37,012 nucleotides of DNA from an archaeon (GCA_002688925.1 NZEC01000009.1:1-37012); one strand, 5' to 3'. Shown: positions 8,041 through 17,224, counted from the first letter of the stretch. The notes: generated from the letters alone by a model not told the origin. Program-made: numbers and translations.

Positions 8041-8841
8041 TCAATTGACTTTTGTGAAATCTTGTTGGTAAACTTTTATATTTAAGATTTTATCAATGTT
8101 TTCTTTTGCAGTTTGTGTTATTTCTTCAAGAGTGTTTGGATATCTATCTATGAACCTATGGAAGTATTGGTTCATAAGTTCTAAATGTTTGTTTATGTCT
8201 TCTTCATCGAGTTTCAATATTTTTTTGTAATGGTCAATTGCAGATTTATAATTTCCTATTCTGTCATTCTCATTATCTATTGCTATTCTTTCATGCATCT
8301 GGCCTAATGCCAAATAAAGCAAAGGGTGGTCTGGAGCTATATCTAGCGCTTTTTTGAACATTTTTTCAGATTCACCATATTCTTTGTTTTCCCCATAAAT
8401 AAAACCAAGCATACCATAAGTATAAATATCTGTTTTATTTAATTCCAAAGCTTTGTTATAGCTTTCTATCGATATTTTTAATGAAGCATCTGAAGTGGAT
8501 ACCATTAAAATCCCGATTCTTTTTTGCAGATAAGAGTCCTTTAGAAAGGCATCTCCGCGTATTATATGATTCCTATAATCATCGGGATATTTTTTCACTA
8601 ACGCATCAAATATTCCTGTACCTCCAATTTTAAATAATTTTTTTGTAAGATCTTCATGAATTTCATTAATATTTTTACTTTCTATCAAATCATCCAATTT
8701 GCAGTCGAATTTTATTGTATTATCTTCGAATTCTTTCGCCATCATCAAATCAAACCTGCTGAAATTACCAGCACATCCCAAAGCAGAGATTAAAATTGTG
8801 CCTATAGCTGCTGTTTTTATTACATACTCTGGCTTTAGCAT
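8041..8841 (-). CDS. TPR-repeat lipoprotein
   Basis: The frame opens at GTG 8925, but ATG 8841 (266 residues) gives a clean lipoprotein signal peptide: MLKPEYVIKTAAIG, a hydrophobic core and ISALG-C23, followed by AGN. I therefore favour that start. The second half holds tetratricopeptide repeats (for example YNKALELNKTDIYTYGMLGF, the helix pair around FKKALDIAPDHPLLYLALGQ, and YKKILKLDEED), which form protein-binding superhelices. The protein would be anchored outside the membrane, like the three lipoproteins at the window start, though it is not their homologue. The start is uncertain: with the GTG, a 28-residue basic extension would precede the signal. Confidence 0.7.
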   Translation of the reverse strand: MLKPEYVIKTAAIGTILISALGCAGNFSRFDLMMAKEFEDNTIKFDCKLDDLIESKNINEIHEDLTKKLFKIGGTGIFDALVKKYPDDYRNHIIRGDAFLKDSYLQKRIGILMVSTSDASLKISIESYNKALELNKTDIYTYGMLGFIYGENKEYGESEKMFKKALDIAPDHPLLYLALGQMHERIAIDNENDRIGNYKSAIDHYKKILKLDEEDINKHLELMNQYFHRFIDRYPNTLEEITQTAKENIDKILNIKVYQQDFTKVN

Positions 8842-9000
8842 ATTATTAGAATATGGGTATTCTTTATTAATTTTCTTTAAAAATCCGGTTTTGATATGGA
8901 TAAAAAGCTTTAACCAGTCTTCCACATTTTAAACTATATTCTATTTTTGATGTTTAACACACCAAATAATTTAAATACCAATGTATAAATCAATATTGTC

Positions 9001-10077
9001 ATGAACGCTGAAGCAAAGCTAAACCTAATAAAGCAGGTAGGAGAGGAGATAATAACAGAAGATGGCCTAAAGCAGTTATTGGAAACTAAGAAAAATCCTA
9101 TTGCTTATGATGGTTTTGAACCTTCTGGAACTAATGTGCATATTGCGCAAGGGCTTCTTAGAGCTATTAACATCAATAAGATGACCAAAGCAGGCTGCAA
9201 GTTCAAGATGCTGGTTGCAGACTGGCATGCCTGGGCCAATAACAAGATGGATGGTAATTTAGAACATATACAAAAAGTCGGTAAATACTTAATAGAAGTG
9301 TGGAAAGCCTGCGATATGGACATAAAAAACGTTGAATTTGTCTGGGGTAATGAATTAATGAAAAGCCAAGATTATTTAAAAACAGTAATGCAGGTAGCAA
9401 GAAACAGTACTGTAAAAAGAATAACAAGATGCTCGCAGATAATGGGAAGGAGTGAAAGCGATGTACTGCAAGCCTCTCAGATATTCTACCCGTGCATGCA
9501 GGCAGCAGATATTTTTTATCTTGATGCAGATATAACACAATTAGGGATGGACCAGAGAAAAGTGAATGTATTAGCAAGAGAAATAGCTCCAAAATTAAAG
9601 TTTAAAAAACCAATTGTTGTAAGCCACCATATGCTGATGGGCCTAGGAAATCCGCCAAAAGGAGAAAAGACAGCTGAAAGGGCTGTTGAAATAAAAATGT
9701 CAAAGTCAAATCCTGATTCTGCAATTTTTATGGATGACAATGAAGATGATATTAAAAGAAAATTAAACAAGGCTTATTGTCCTGAAGGTGTTATTGAGGA
9801 AAATCCGGTCTTAGAGTATAATAAATACATTATTTTTGAAAAATTCAAAAGTATAAAGATTGAGAGGCCAGAAAAGTTTGGAGGCAATCTTGAATTTAAT
9901 TCTTATGAAGAATTAGAAAAGGAGTTCCTGCAAAAAAAACTGCATCCAATGGATTTAAAGCAAACTACTTCAATTTATCTGAATAAATTAATAGAGCCTG
10001 TAAGAAATAAACTAAAAACGAATAAAACAGCTGAAAAATTAGCTAAGGAAATCAAGAGCTTTAAGGTTACTAAATAA
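9001..10077 (+). CDS. tyrS: Tyrosyl-tRNA synthetase
   Basis: 358 residues, the archaeal/eukaryotic class Ic type. Tyr36 in IAYDGFEPSG and the HIGH-like HIAQG (47-51) bind tyrosine and ATP; YPCMQAADIFYLDAD and LGMDQRK complete the amino-acid pocket; KMSKS is at 232-236. It charges tRNA-Tyr for translation. The promoter is TTTAAATA at 8970-8977, so the message is probably leaderless. It ends at 10077 directly against the M16 peptidase stop codon (10078) on the other strand, with no base between. Confidence 0.96.
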   Translation: MNAEAKLNLIKQVGEEIITEDGLKQLLETKKNPIAYDGFEPSGTNVHIAQGLLRAININKMTKAGCKFKMLVADWHAWANNKMDGNLEHIQKVGKYLIEVWKACDMDIKNVEFVWGNELMKSQDYLKTVMQVARNSTVKRITRCSQIMGRSESDVLQASQIFYPCMQAADIFYLDADITQLGMDQRKVNVLAREIAPKLKFKKPIVVSHHMLMGLGNPPKGEKTAERAVEIKMSKSNPDSAIFMDDNEDDIKRKLNKAYCPEGVIEENPVLEYNKYIIFEKFKSIKIERPEKFGGNLEFNSYEELEKEFLQKKLHPMDLKQTTSIYLNKLIEPVRNKLKTNKTAEKLAKEIKSFKVTK

Positions 10078-11286
10078 TCATTCCTGCTCTACAACAACTA
10101 AAGTGTATTTGTCATTAAGAAATCTTCTTGAAACTCTTTTAATATCATTAATATTCACTTTTTTTATCTTACCCATATAATTCTTAGACAAAGAAGCGTC
10201 TTTTATCGTTTCCCAGAAAGCAAGATTGTCTGCTGCATGGAAATTGTCTTCCAAAGTTAGAGTATGATTTCCTTCAATATACATTTTAGCTTCTTCCAAA
10301 TCTTTGTTGCTTGTCTTCCCAAGCTTCCTGAACTGCTGTAATATTAGTTTTTTTGCCTTTTCTATGTTTTTTTTGTCTAAGCCTATAACAACAGCAAAAT
10401 AGCCATAGTCAGACTCATGCTCGCTATGGACGCTGACTTGATAAGCTAAGCCTCTTTTATTCCTTATCTCATCAAAAATCCAGCCTGATTGGCCTCGGCC
10501 TAAAATTGAGGTTATGACATCAAGAACATAGCTTTCTTTATCCATCCTGGGAATTGTCTTATAGCCCAAAACCATGTATGAATTGAAGATTTTTCTTTTC
10601 TCAACAAATTTTTTGATTTTAGCCTGCAACGGCTCTCTTATCTTTTTCCTTAATATTGTTTTCCTGGGCTTTAATTTTCCGAAATACCTGTTAATTTTAT
10701 TTTTTACATTATCGACGTTGCCAACAACAGAAATAATCATGTTGTTAGGAGAATAATGATTTTCGAAATAATCAGCTATTATGTTCCTGTTAAGGTATTT
10801 GATTGTTTTTACGGTTCCGTAAGTGGGATTTTTTGCAGGGTGCTTTTCAAACAGATTTTTCTGAAATAGTATCCACTGATGCTGCCTTGGGTCATCTGTA
10901 ACCATATTTATCTCTTTTTGTATCACATCTTTCTCTTTTTTGATGAACTTGTTGGCAAAAAGAGGGTTTGCGACCATATCAGAAAGTATGTCTAAAGCTA
11001 TGTCAAATTTTTTGTTGATGATCTTGATAAAATATGCTGTTCTATCTGCAGAAGTATAGGCATTAAATTCACCACCATACTTTTCAATCTCGTTGGCAAT
11101 TGCCTTGTTGTTTTTCCTTTTTTTAGTGCCTTCAAACAGCATATGCTCAAGAAAATGAGAGATTCCGGATACTTTCTCATTTTCATCATTAGAGCCGACT
11201 TTAAACATGACTTCCAAGGCAACTGATTTTGATGAGTTTTTCTCAAAAATAATTGTTATGCCGTTTTTTAGCCTGTATTTTTGCAT
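10078..11286 (-). CDS. M16 family zinc peptidase (insulinase/processing-peptidase type)
   Basis: 402 residues, a one-unit M16 protein. The inverted zinc motif HFLEH (44-48) followed by the distal glutamate in the QKEINMVTDDP segment marks an active N-terminal domain. The C-terminal half has GRGQSGWIFDEIRNKRGLAY, with the Arg/Tyr pair that contacts substrate in M16B enzymes. Bacterial and archaeal M16B proteins act as dimers on unfolded peptides; no signal peptide is visible, so a cytoplasmic role is likely. TATA TTAAATATA lies about 30 bp before ATG 11286. The divergent neighbour is another peptidase. Confidence 0.9.
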   Translation of the reverse strand: MQKYRLKNGITIIFEKNSSKSVALEVMFKVGSNDENEKVSGISHFLEHMLFEGTKKRKNNKAIANEIEKYGGEFNAYTSADRTAYFIKIINKKFDIALDILSDMVANPLFANKFIKKEKDVIQKEINMVTDDPRQHQWILFQKNLFEKHPAKNPTYGTVKTIKYLNRNIIADYFENHYSPNNMIISVVGNVDNVKNKINRYFGKLKPRKTILRKKIREPLQAKIKKFVEKRKIFNSYMVLGYKTIPRMDKESYVLDVITSILGRGQSGWIFDEIRNKRGLAYQVSVHSEHESDYGYFAVVIGLDKKNIEKAKKLILQQFRKLGKTSNKDLEEAKMYIEGNHTLTLEDNFHAADNLAFWETIKDASLSKNYMGKIKKVNINDIKRVSRRFLNDKYTLVVVEQE

Positions 11287-11372
11287 TTTTAGAGAATTTT
11301 GAGTTTGATTATATTTAAGTTTTTGTTGTTTTATGAAAAGATTTATATCATATTTAATATTTTTCTATTTTG

Positions 11373-12440
11373 ATGGGAATAAATGAATTAAAAGCAATAC
11401 TGAAAAAGAAAAAGCTTGATCTTGCCTTAATGTATAATCTTGATTCTATGAAGGCAAACCCGAATATTCTATATCTTTCAGGTTATAGTGGAATTGGGGC
11501 ATTAATAATCCTGAGAAAGGAAAAACATTTCGTTATAGCTCCGGAGATGGAAGTAGAGTGGGCAAAAAAATCCAAAATAAAAGTCTTTACTATGGATAAA
11601 AAGAAGTTTTTTGAGTCCATAAACAGCGTAATTAAAAAAAACAAGATTAAAGCTAAAAAAATTGGATTAGATAATAATAATTTCAGCCTCAATGCCTATA
11701 AGCATTTTAAAAAGCAATTCAGAAAGACAAAAACAAAAGATATGTCTTTGGATTTCTTAAGATTAAGGCAGATTAAAAGCAATAATGAGATAAAAATTTT
11801 AAAAAAAAGTTGCAGTTATGCCAGCAATATACTGAAAAAAGCAATAAACAACTTTAAAGATTTCAGGACTGAGTCTGAAGCTGCGGCTTTTCTTGAATAT
11901 GAGACAAAAAAGTTAGGATTAGATATTGCATTTAATCCAATTGTTGCTTCTGGGAAAAATGCAAGCATGCCTCATTATGAGCCAAAAAATACAAAATTAA
12001 AGGATGGATTTTGTGTGATTGATTTTGGAGTTAAATACAAGGGATATCATTCAGACATAACAAGAACAATTTATCTTGGGAAGATAAGCAAAAAGGAAAA
12101 AGAAGCCTATGCTTTACTGTTAAATGTGCAGAAAAATACAATCAAAAATATCAGAATAAATGATAATTGCGGAAAAATATATGAAAATTGCATAAAAGAG
12201 TTAAAACAATATTCAGAATACTTTATACATGGGCTTGGGCACGGCATTGGAACAGAGATACATGAGCTTCCAAACTTAAGTTTAAACTCAAAAGATAAAA
12301 TAATGAGGAATATGGCCTTTACAATCGAGCCGGGGATTTACATCCCAAACAAATTAGGAGTAAGGATTGAAGACTCTATACTGATGAAAAACAAACCTCA
12401 TATCCTAACTAAGGTTGCGAAAGATTTATTAATTGTCTGA
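11373..12440 (+). CDS. M24 family metallopeptidase (Xaa-Pro dipeptidase-like)
   Basis: 355 residues from ATG 11373 (a TTG one codon earlier is less likely). It has a creatinase-like N-terminal domain followed by the pita-bread catalytic fold. All five metal ligands can be read: two Asp in CVIDFGVKYKGYHSDITRT, His in HGLGHGIGTEIHE, Glu in FTIEPGIYI and Glu in GVRIEDSIL. It resembles PepQ-type prolidases that split Xaa-Pro dipeptides, more than methionine aminopeptidase, because of the N-terminal domain. It begins a rightward run with the two M29-type peptidases: the next start is 14 bp after its stop. Confidence 0.9.
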   Translation: MGINELKAILKKKKLDLALMYNLDSMKANPNILYLSGYSGIGALIILRKEKHFVIAPEMEVEWAKKSKIKVFTMDKKKFFESINSVIKKNKIKAKKIGLDNNNFSLNAYKHFKKQFRKTKTKDMSLDFLRLRQIKSNNEIKILKKSCSYASNILKKAINNFKDFRTESEAAAFLEYETKKLGLDIAFNPIVASGKNASMPHYEPKNTKLKDGFCVIDFGVKYKGYHSDITRTIYLGKISKKEKEAYALLLNVQKNTIKNIRINDNCGKIYENCIKELKQYSEYFIHGLGHGIGTEIHELPNLSLNSKDKIMRNMAFTIEPGIYIPNKLGVRIEDSILMKNKPHILTKVAKDLLIV

Positions 12441-12454
12441 TAATCCGGAATTCT

Positions 12455-14227
12455 ATGAAATACGACGAGAAAAAGTTCAGTTCTAATGTAAATGAATACA
12501 AAAAGATCCTGGGAAATGTAAAGGCAAAATCGTTTTTGGTTGTTTTCAATACAAAAAACAAGGAAGCTTTCTTTTCCATTGCGCCTTTATCAAGGGCAAT
12601 ACACGAGCTGGATGCAGATATGAATGTTATGGGGATTGATAAAAAATCAGAAAGCTTAGATGCTTTGCATAGAGTATGGGAAACATTCAGGAAAAATAAG
12701 GAAGGGAATGTTGATGATAAGACAAATGCGCTGATGGATTTTATAGAAGAGACTGAAAAAAGGGCAGAAGGTCAGTTTACTGGGCTTTTTGAAGGTCCTG
12801 ATTATATAATAGAGGCAAAGGATTTTGGTTTTGAAGGTGACTTCACCCTTCCATTTAAGGATGATTGGTTTGCAGAGCATAGAGTTGAAGAATTAAATGA
12901 AACATGCGGAAGGGTATGGGAAGATGTGTATGACTTAAAAAAAGGAGAAAAAGTATCTATGGGATTTGTGCTGGTCCAGAAAGATAAGATGCTTGGTCAT
13001 CCTTTAGAAGATTATCTGGATTCTTATGCAATATCGTGGTCTATGTTGATTAATTGCAAAAATGATGCTGAGATTGTTTTGGGTGCCAGCACAGCAAGGC
13101 AGTCTATGCTTGACAAGAGCGAGAGCATATCTGAATTAAAGGCAACTTTGCTTGGGTGCGAGCTAAGCAAAGAGTCTGACGAAGATATATTCAGGAAATA
13201 CAAAAAATTGTCAGGTTTATTGAAGTTAGACAAGGTAAAAACCCCTGATGCGTCATTTTTTATATCTGGGAAGGGGTATTCAGGTAAGCACCTGTTTGGT
13301 GAGGTTATCGGCTATCCCTCTCCTAACAAAAAAACAAGGTGGCAGGGTCCCGGACAGATTATATACAAGCTTGATTTTTATCCTCAGTCTGCCCTGGATG
13401 ACAGGAAGCCAATGGCAAGAGTTGGTTTTACAGAAACCCTGCCAATAGATATTTTCATAGATACCTGCAATATAGACTGGAAAAAAATGAGAGACAGGAA
13501 CTGGAAGATCAAAGAGATAGCTGACAAGTGCGATATAATTAAGGTTTTAGGGGAGAAGATTGACGGGTTCCAGACAGATTTTGAGGTTGGGCTTGTAAGG
13601 GAAGACAAGGTTCATAGATGGGTAAGGACGTCTGACACAGATATCAGGGAAAAGATAAATCAGGAGTACCTGCAAAGGACAGGTATAGATGCAGGCAATA
13701 TGGCAAACTTTCCCGGAGGAGAGACTTTTGTAACTCCTGAATATGTAAAGGGAACTATTGTTGGAGATGTAGTTATAAGCATTGATCAGAGCTATCTGCT
13801 GTCTGACAAAGAGCCGCTAGTGATAGAATCTGATGGTAAAGAGTACAAGATAATATCAGGACCGAAAAAGATAATAGGCAAGATAAAAGAAAAAAAGAAA
13901 GAGGCATGGGAGATGATATTGAACCAAGAAAGATTCAAAAGCCTGCCCCAGGAAATCATTGACCTGAAAAAAAGGAATTTTAACATGATAAATGAGTTTG
14001 CGATAAACACAAATCCAAATGCAAAACTATGCGACTATCTTATTGTCAATGAGAAAATTGCAAAGATGATGCATATTGCTTTAGGCTCGGGATTTGAGCC
14101 GGACAGGGCAACAGAATACCATACTGACATTGTGATTAATTCCCCAAGGCAGAAAATGGATATTTACGGCATTGACAAGGACGGAAATAAGCAGTGGGTA
14201 ATCAAGAAAGGGGAATTTGTTGTTTGA
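12455..14227 (+). CDS. Large M29-type aminopeptidase-like protein
   Basis: 590 residues, longer than typical M29 (AmpS/PepS) enzymes of about 400. The last ~200 residues carry the M29 metal-site blocks: NFPGGETFVTP (Glu), NEFAINTNPNAKL (Glu), MMHIALGSGFE (His) and EYHTDIVIN (His, Asp). The N-terminal ~250 residues are not recognisable and may be a diverged activation or oligomer domain. It sits between the M24 peptidase and a smaller M29 relative (6 bp gap), consistent with a co-expressed peptide-degradation set. Substrate is unknown. Confidence 0.75.
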   Translation: MKYDEKKFSSNVNEYKKILGNVKAKSFLVVFNTKNKEAFFSIAPLSRAIHELDADMNVMGIDKKSESLDALHRVWETFRKNKEGNVDDKTNALMDFIEETEKRAEGQFTGLFEGPDYIIEAKDFGFEGDFTLPFKDDWFAEHRVEELNETCGRVWEDVYDLKKGEKVSMGFVLVQKDKMLGHPLEDYLDSYAISWSMLINCKNDAEIVLGASTARQSMLDKSESISELKATLLGCELSKESDEDIFRKYKKLSGLLKLDKVKTPDASFFISGKGYSGKHLFGEVIGYPSPNKKTRWQGPGQIIYKLDFYPQSALDDRKPMARVGFTETLPIDIFIDTCNIDWKKMRDRNWKIKEIADKCDIIKVLGEKIDGFQTDFEVGLVREDKVHRWVRTSDTDIREKINQEYLQRTGIDAGNMANFPGGETFVTPEYVKGTIVGDVVISIDQSYLLSDKEPLVIESDGKEYKIISGPKKIIGKIKEKKKEAWEMILNQERFKSLPQEIIDLKKRNFNMINEFAINTNPNAKLCDYLIVNEKIAKMMHIALGSGFEPDRATEYHTDIVINSPRQKMDIYGIDKDGNKQWVIKKGEFVV

Positions 14228-14233
14228 TGAAAA

Positions 14234-15178
14234 ATGCTGGATTCAGTTCGAATTGTATTAAAAAAATGCATGGGTCTGAAAAAGGATGAGAGTGTCCTGA
14301 TAGTTACTGATTCTGAGCTTTATGATATCGGGAAAGTTTTTTTTGAAGAAGCTAAAAAGATTTCTGAAAATACTAAATTAATCAAGATTCCTATTCCTGA
14401 GGTGCATGGTATGGAACCTCCAAAAGAAATCAGTGAAATAATGTTAAATTATGATGTTGAAATCCTTGTCACAACAAAATCACTTAGCCATACTGCTGCA
14501 AGGAAAAATGCCTCAAAATCAGGAGCTAGAATCACAACTTTGCCCGGAATTACTATTGAAACTATGAAAAGAGCCATAGATGTCGATTATGATAAACTAA
14601 AGGAAATGACTTCAAAAATTTCAGGTATCCTGGATAAAGGGAATAATGTTAAAATAACCACAGAAGCAGGGACTGATATGAATTTTAGCATCAAGGGAAG
14701 AGAAGGCCAAGGAGATGATGCCGGAATCTATGATAAAAAAGGGAGTTTTGGCAATCTTCCATCAGGAGAAGCTTTTCTTGCTCCTGTTGAAAAAACCTGC
14801 AATGGAACTTATGTTGTTGACGCGTCTTTTGGGGGTATTGGAAAGCTAAACAGCCCGATAAAAATTACAGTAAAAAATGGTTATGCTGTTGATTTTTTTG
14901 GGGAAGATGCTGAAAAGCTCAAGGAAATTTTAGAAAAATTCGGGAAAGAAGCAGGGAATATTGCAGAATTCGGCATCGGGACAAATACAAATGCAATAAT
15001 AACAGGCAATATCCTTGAAGATGAAAAGGTTTTTGGAACCTGCCATATTGCATTAGGAAATAACAGTGGTTTCGGAGGTAAGGTTGATGTTCCTATTCAT
15101 TTGGATGGGATTATTAAAAATCCGATAATTTATGTTGATAATAAAAAGATCATGGATGATGGAAAGTTAATAGTATAG
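14234..15178 (+). CDS. M29-type leucyl aminopeptidase-like protein
   Basis: 314 residues. The C-terminal half shows the same metal-site order as the larger upstream protein: NLPSGEAFLAP (Glu), AEFGIGTNTNA (Glu), CHIALGNNSGFGG (His) and PIHLDGII (His-x-Asp). The N-terminal half (SVRIVLKKCMGLKKDESVLIVTD) matches the start of short archaeal M29/'leucyl aminopeptidase' proteins. The family also includes ring-cleaving dioxygenase-like members, so peptidase activity is probable but not certain. The start follows the previous stop by 6 bp, with no promoter in between. Confidence 0.8.
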   Translation: MLDSVRIVLKKCMGLKKDESVLIVTDSELYDIGKVFFEEAKKISENTKLIKIPIPEVHGMEPPKEISEIMLNYDVEILVTTKSLSHTAARKNASKSGARITTLPGITIETMKRAIDVDYDKLKEMTSKISGILDKGNNVKITTEAGTDMNFSIKGREGQGDDAGIYDKKGSFGNLPSGEAFLAPVEKTCNGTYVVDASFGGIGKLNSPIKITVKNGYAVDFFGEDAEKLKEILEKFGKEAGNIAEFGIGTNTNAIITGNILEDEKVFGTCHIALGNNSGFGGKVDVPIHLDGIIKNPIIYVDNKKIMDDGKLIV

Positions 15179-15217
15179 CAAGTTATTTAAACATGAATAG
15201 CATACTTAATCTGTAAA

Positions 15218-16363
15218 ATGACTGCAAAAGATAAAAACATTCTTGACAGTGTAGTATACAACTATACTTCAAACGCGAACCAGCTGGAAGAAGAGAACAA
15301 TATTCTTAAGGAAACTATAAATAAATTAAAAGAAGACTTAGACAGGTTTAAAGTCCCTCCATTAATGGTGTCTGAAGTAAGAGATGTCTTTGGAAAAAAT
15401 GCAGTAATAAGGCTGCCAAACGGCAACCAGTTCTATGTCAACATTTCTGAAGACTGCGAAAAAGTAAATCCCGGGGATATGATATTGTCAGACCAGAAAA
15501 ATCTCACTATAATCAAAAAAATACCAATAACACAAAAGTTTGATGTTGGAAATTTTGTTATAATTGAAAAGACAAAGGTTTCGTGGAATGATGTCGGTGG
15601 CTTAGATGACCAGGCAAGGGAGATAAAAGAAGTAGTTGAGCTTCCGTTAAAAAAGCCGGAATTGTTCAAAAAAGTCGGCATAACGCCTCCAAAAGGAATT
15701 TTGCTTTACGGCCAGCCTGGAACAGGAAAGACATTATTGGCAAAAGCTGTGGCTGCTTCTACAAATTCTACGTTCATACAGGTTGTGGGCTCTGAACTGG
15801 TGCAGAAATTTATCGGAGAGGGGGCAAAGATGGTCAAGGAGATTTTTGAGCTTGCAAGGAAAAAAGCACCTGCGATTATATTCATAGATGAGATTGATTC
15901 CCTGGCAGCAAAAAGGGTTGAGATTGGCACAAGCGGGGAAAGAGAGGTAAGCAGGACATTCATGCAGCTGCTTGCAGAAATAGACGGGTTCAGGCCACTT
16001 GGCAATATCAAGGTTATCGGGGCTACAAACAGAAAAGATATACTTGACCCTGCTATTGTAAGGCCCGGAAGACTGGACAGGCTTATACATATACCCATCC
16101 CTAAGGGGGATGCGCGTTTGGAAATCTTAAAAATTCATTGTGGGGATATGAAATTCAGCAAAGATGTTGATTTAAAAAATATTTCTGGGCTGATGGAAGA
16201 TATGTCCGGAGCAGAGATAAAAGCGGTCTGCACTGAATCAGGATATTTTGCAATTAGGGAAGACAGGACTATAGTCACAAAAAAAGATATCACAGAAGCA
16301 ATAGACAAAGTAAAGAATGAAGAAAAGATTGAAGGCATGGATTATATGAATATGTTTGGCTAA
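15218..16363 (+). CDS. pan: Proteasome-activating nucleotidase (AAA+ unfoldase)
   Basis: 381 residues. Domains in order: N-terminal coiled coil (about 18-45), OB-fold (50-110), AAA+ domain. Walker A is GQPGTGKT (165-172; GPPGTGKT is usual), the pore loop KFIGEG is near 197-202, Walker B IIFIDEID is at 220-227, and ATNRKDILDPAIVRPGRLDR holds sensor 1 and the arginine fingers. PAN hexamers unfold proteins and feed the 20S proteasome. The C-terminus ends M-F-G, so the HbYX gate-opening motif has Phe in place of Tyr. The gene has its own TATA (TTATTTAAAC, 15182-15191) for a leaderless message and follows the peptidase genes. Confidence 0.95.
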   Translation: MTAKDKNILDSVVYNYTSNANQLEEENNILKETINKLKEDLDRFKVPPLMVSEVRDVFGKNAVIRLPNGNQFYVNISEDCEKVNPGDMILSDQKNLTIIKKIPITQKFDVGNFVIIEKTKVSWNDVGGLDDQAREIKEVVELPLKKPELFKKVGITPPKGILLYGQPGTGKTLLAKAVAASTNSTFIQVVGSELVQKFIGEGAKMVKEIFELARKKAPAIIFIDEIDSLAAKRVEIGTSGEREVSRTFMQLLAEIDGFRPLGNIKVIGATNRKDILDPAIVRPGRLDRLIHIPIPKGDARLEILKIHCGDMKFSKDVDLKNISGLMEDMSGAEIKAVCTESGYFAIREDRTIVTKKDITEAIDKVKNEEKIEGMDYMNMFG

Positions 16364-16371
16364 GGCCAAAC
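16354..16371 (+). terminator. Hairpin across the PAN stop codon
   Basis: GTTTGGC (16354-16360) and GCCAAAC (16365-16371) form a perfect 7-bp stem with loop TAAG, which contains the PAN stop codon. A run of A, then ATTTTTAA, follows within 25 bp. It could help end transcription or protect the 3' end of the message. The pairing is seen directly; archaeal termination usually needs only a T-tract, so the function is uncertain. Confidence 0.35.
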
Positions 16372-16465
16372 GACAAAAAATCTTTGATTTTTAAGTATGT
16401 TTGGGTAGTTCTGATGTTTTTTGGAATCATAATAACTGCCTTTTCTCCTGTTAGTTATAATAAGA

Positions 16466-16566
16466 TTTAAATAGGCAATTTCATTACTTGTCTTTGTACG
16501 CGATGATTGAGTGAACACCCTTAGAAGCTAACGCTGATGATATGCGGAAGTAACTGCTGAGCGTAC
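16466..16566 (+). ncRNA. Candidate C/D box guide sRNA with its own promoter
   Basis: The predicted RNA is about 16496-16566; the interval given includes its TATA box. A terminal stem GTACGC/GCGTAC (16496-16501, 16561-16566) encloses, in order, a C-box-like GATGATTGA (16502-16510; canonical RUGAUGA, so imperfect), a 17-nt spacer, a D'-like CTAA (16528-16531), 3 nt, TGATGA as C' (16535-16540), a 16-nt spacer and a perfect D box CTGA (16557-16560). This is the order and size of archaeal 2'-O-methylation guides. TTTAAATA at 16466-16473 would place the start at about 16495, where the stem begins, and a T-rich stretch follows the RNA. The guide targets were not identified. Confidence 0.55.
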
Positions 16567-16621
16567 GCTTATTTTCTATGACCCAAAAACTTATTAAGTG
16601 ATTCTTTAACATAAAAACAAA

Positions 16622-17224
16622 ATGCCACAAAACGTATGCTCTGAATGTGCAAAAGGAAAAATGGAATGTATGGATTGCTGCACTTCCCCATTTATTGAAT
16701 CAGAACCCGGTTTCTGGATGACATTGAGTGATGTTGCAAGGATAGTTAAGAAGACTAGTATGGATCCTAATAAATTCTGTAGATTTGTGGAAGTTGAGGA
16801 TGACGATGATGAAGCAGGCTCAGATGAAAAATATGGTGAGTTTATGTGCCATAACGACAAGTCGATTCTCATGAATGGAAATGAGAAGTGCTTTTTTTTA
16901 TCAGAAGGTGGATGCTCAATATTTAATGAAAGGCCGAGGATGTGTAGGATATATCCTTTCTGGTTTCATGAAAAAGATGGAGATATAAACATAACAATAG
17001 AACAGGAAGATAAGATTAACGAGGATGACTGCTTGATAACAAAATCAAATTACAGCAATAATAATGTCAATCACCTATTAAGCCATATGGATGAAACAGA
17101 AGGGAACATGAAAAAATGCATCTGGGAGTATATTGAAGAGATGAAACTGCATGATAAGTTCAAGCATCAATTAGAGAAAAAACCAGTCATAGACGTTCTA
17201 AAAGACAATGGCTTTTTGGATTAG
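16622..17224 (+). CDS. YkgJ-like cysteine-cluster protein (zinc/iron-chelating domain)
   Basis: 200 residues. The N-terminus has C6, C9, C16, C19 and C20 (CSECAKGK, CMDCC), and the middle has CFFLSEGGCSIFNERPRMCRIYPF, the typical YkgJ/UPF0153 pattern in which spaced cysteines bind a metal or an Fe-S cluster. Members of this family have no firmly established function. The RPRMCRIYPF block is the family signature. ATG 16622 is preceded by a TATA-like CTTATTAA about 30 bp upstream. It converges with the methyltransferase gene, whose stop codon begins 1 bp past its own. Confidence 0.85.
   Translation: MPQNVCSECAKGKMECMDCCTSPFIESEPGFWMTLSDVARIVKKTSMDPNKFCRFVEVEDDDDEAGSDEKYGEFMCHNDKSILMNGNEKCFFLSEGGCSIFNERPRMCRIYPFWFHEKDGDINITIEQEDKINEDDCLITKSNYSNNNVNHLLSHMDETEGNMKKCIWEYIEEMKLHDKFKHQLEKKPVIDVLKDNGFLD

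Noticed and set aside
14240-14262. Possible tRNA T-arm (AGTTCGAATT)
   Set aside because: It lies inside the M29-type peptidase gene and no acceptor stem or anticodon arm can be drawn around it. No tRNA gene was found in the window.
15706-16098. Long minus-strand frames inside the PAN gene, and similar antisense frames in MCM, DP2 and the lipoprotein genes
   Set aside because: They mirror strongly supported genes, show no recognisable domain and lack promoters; they are shadows of the coding strand.
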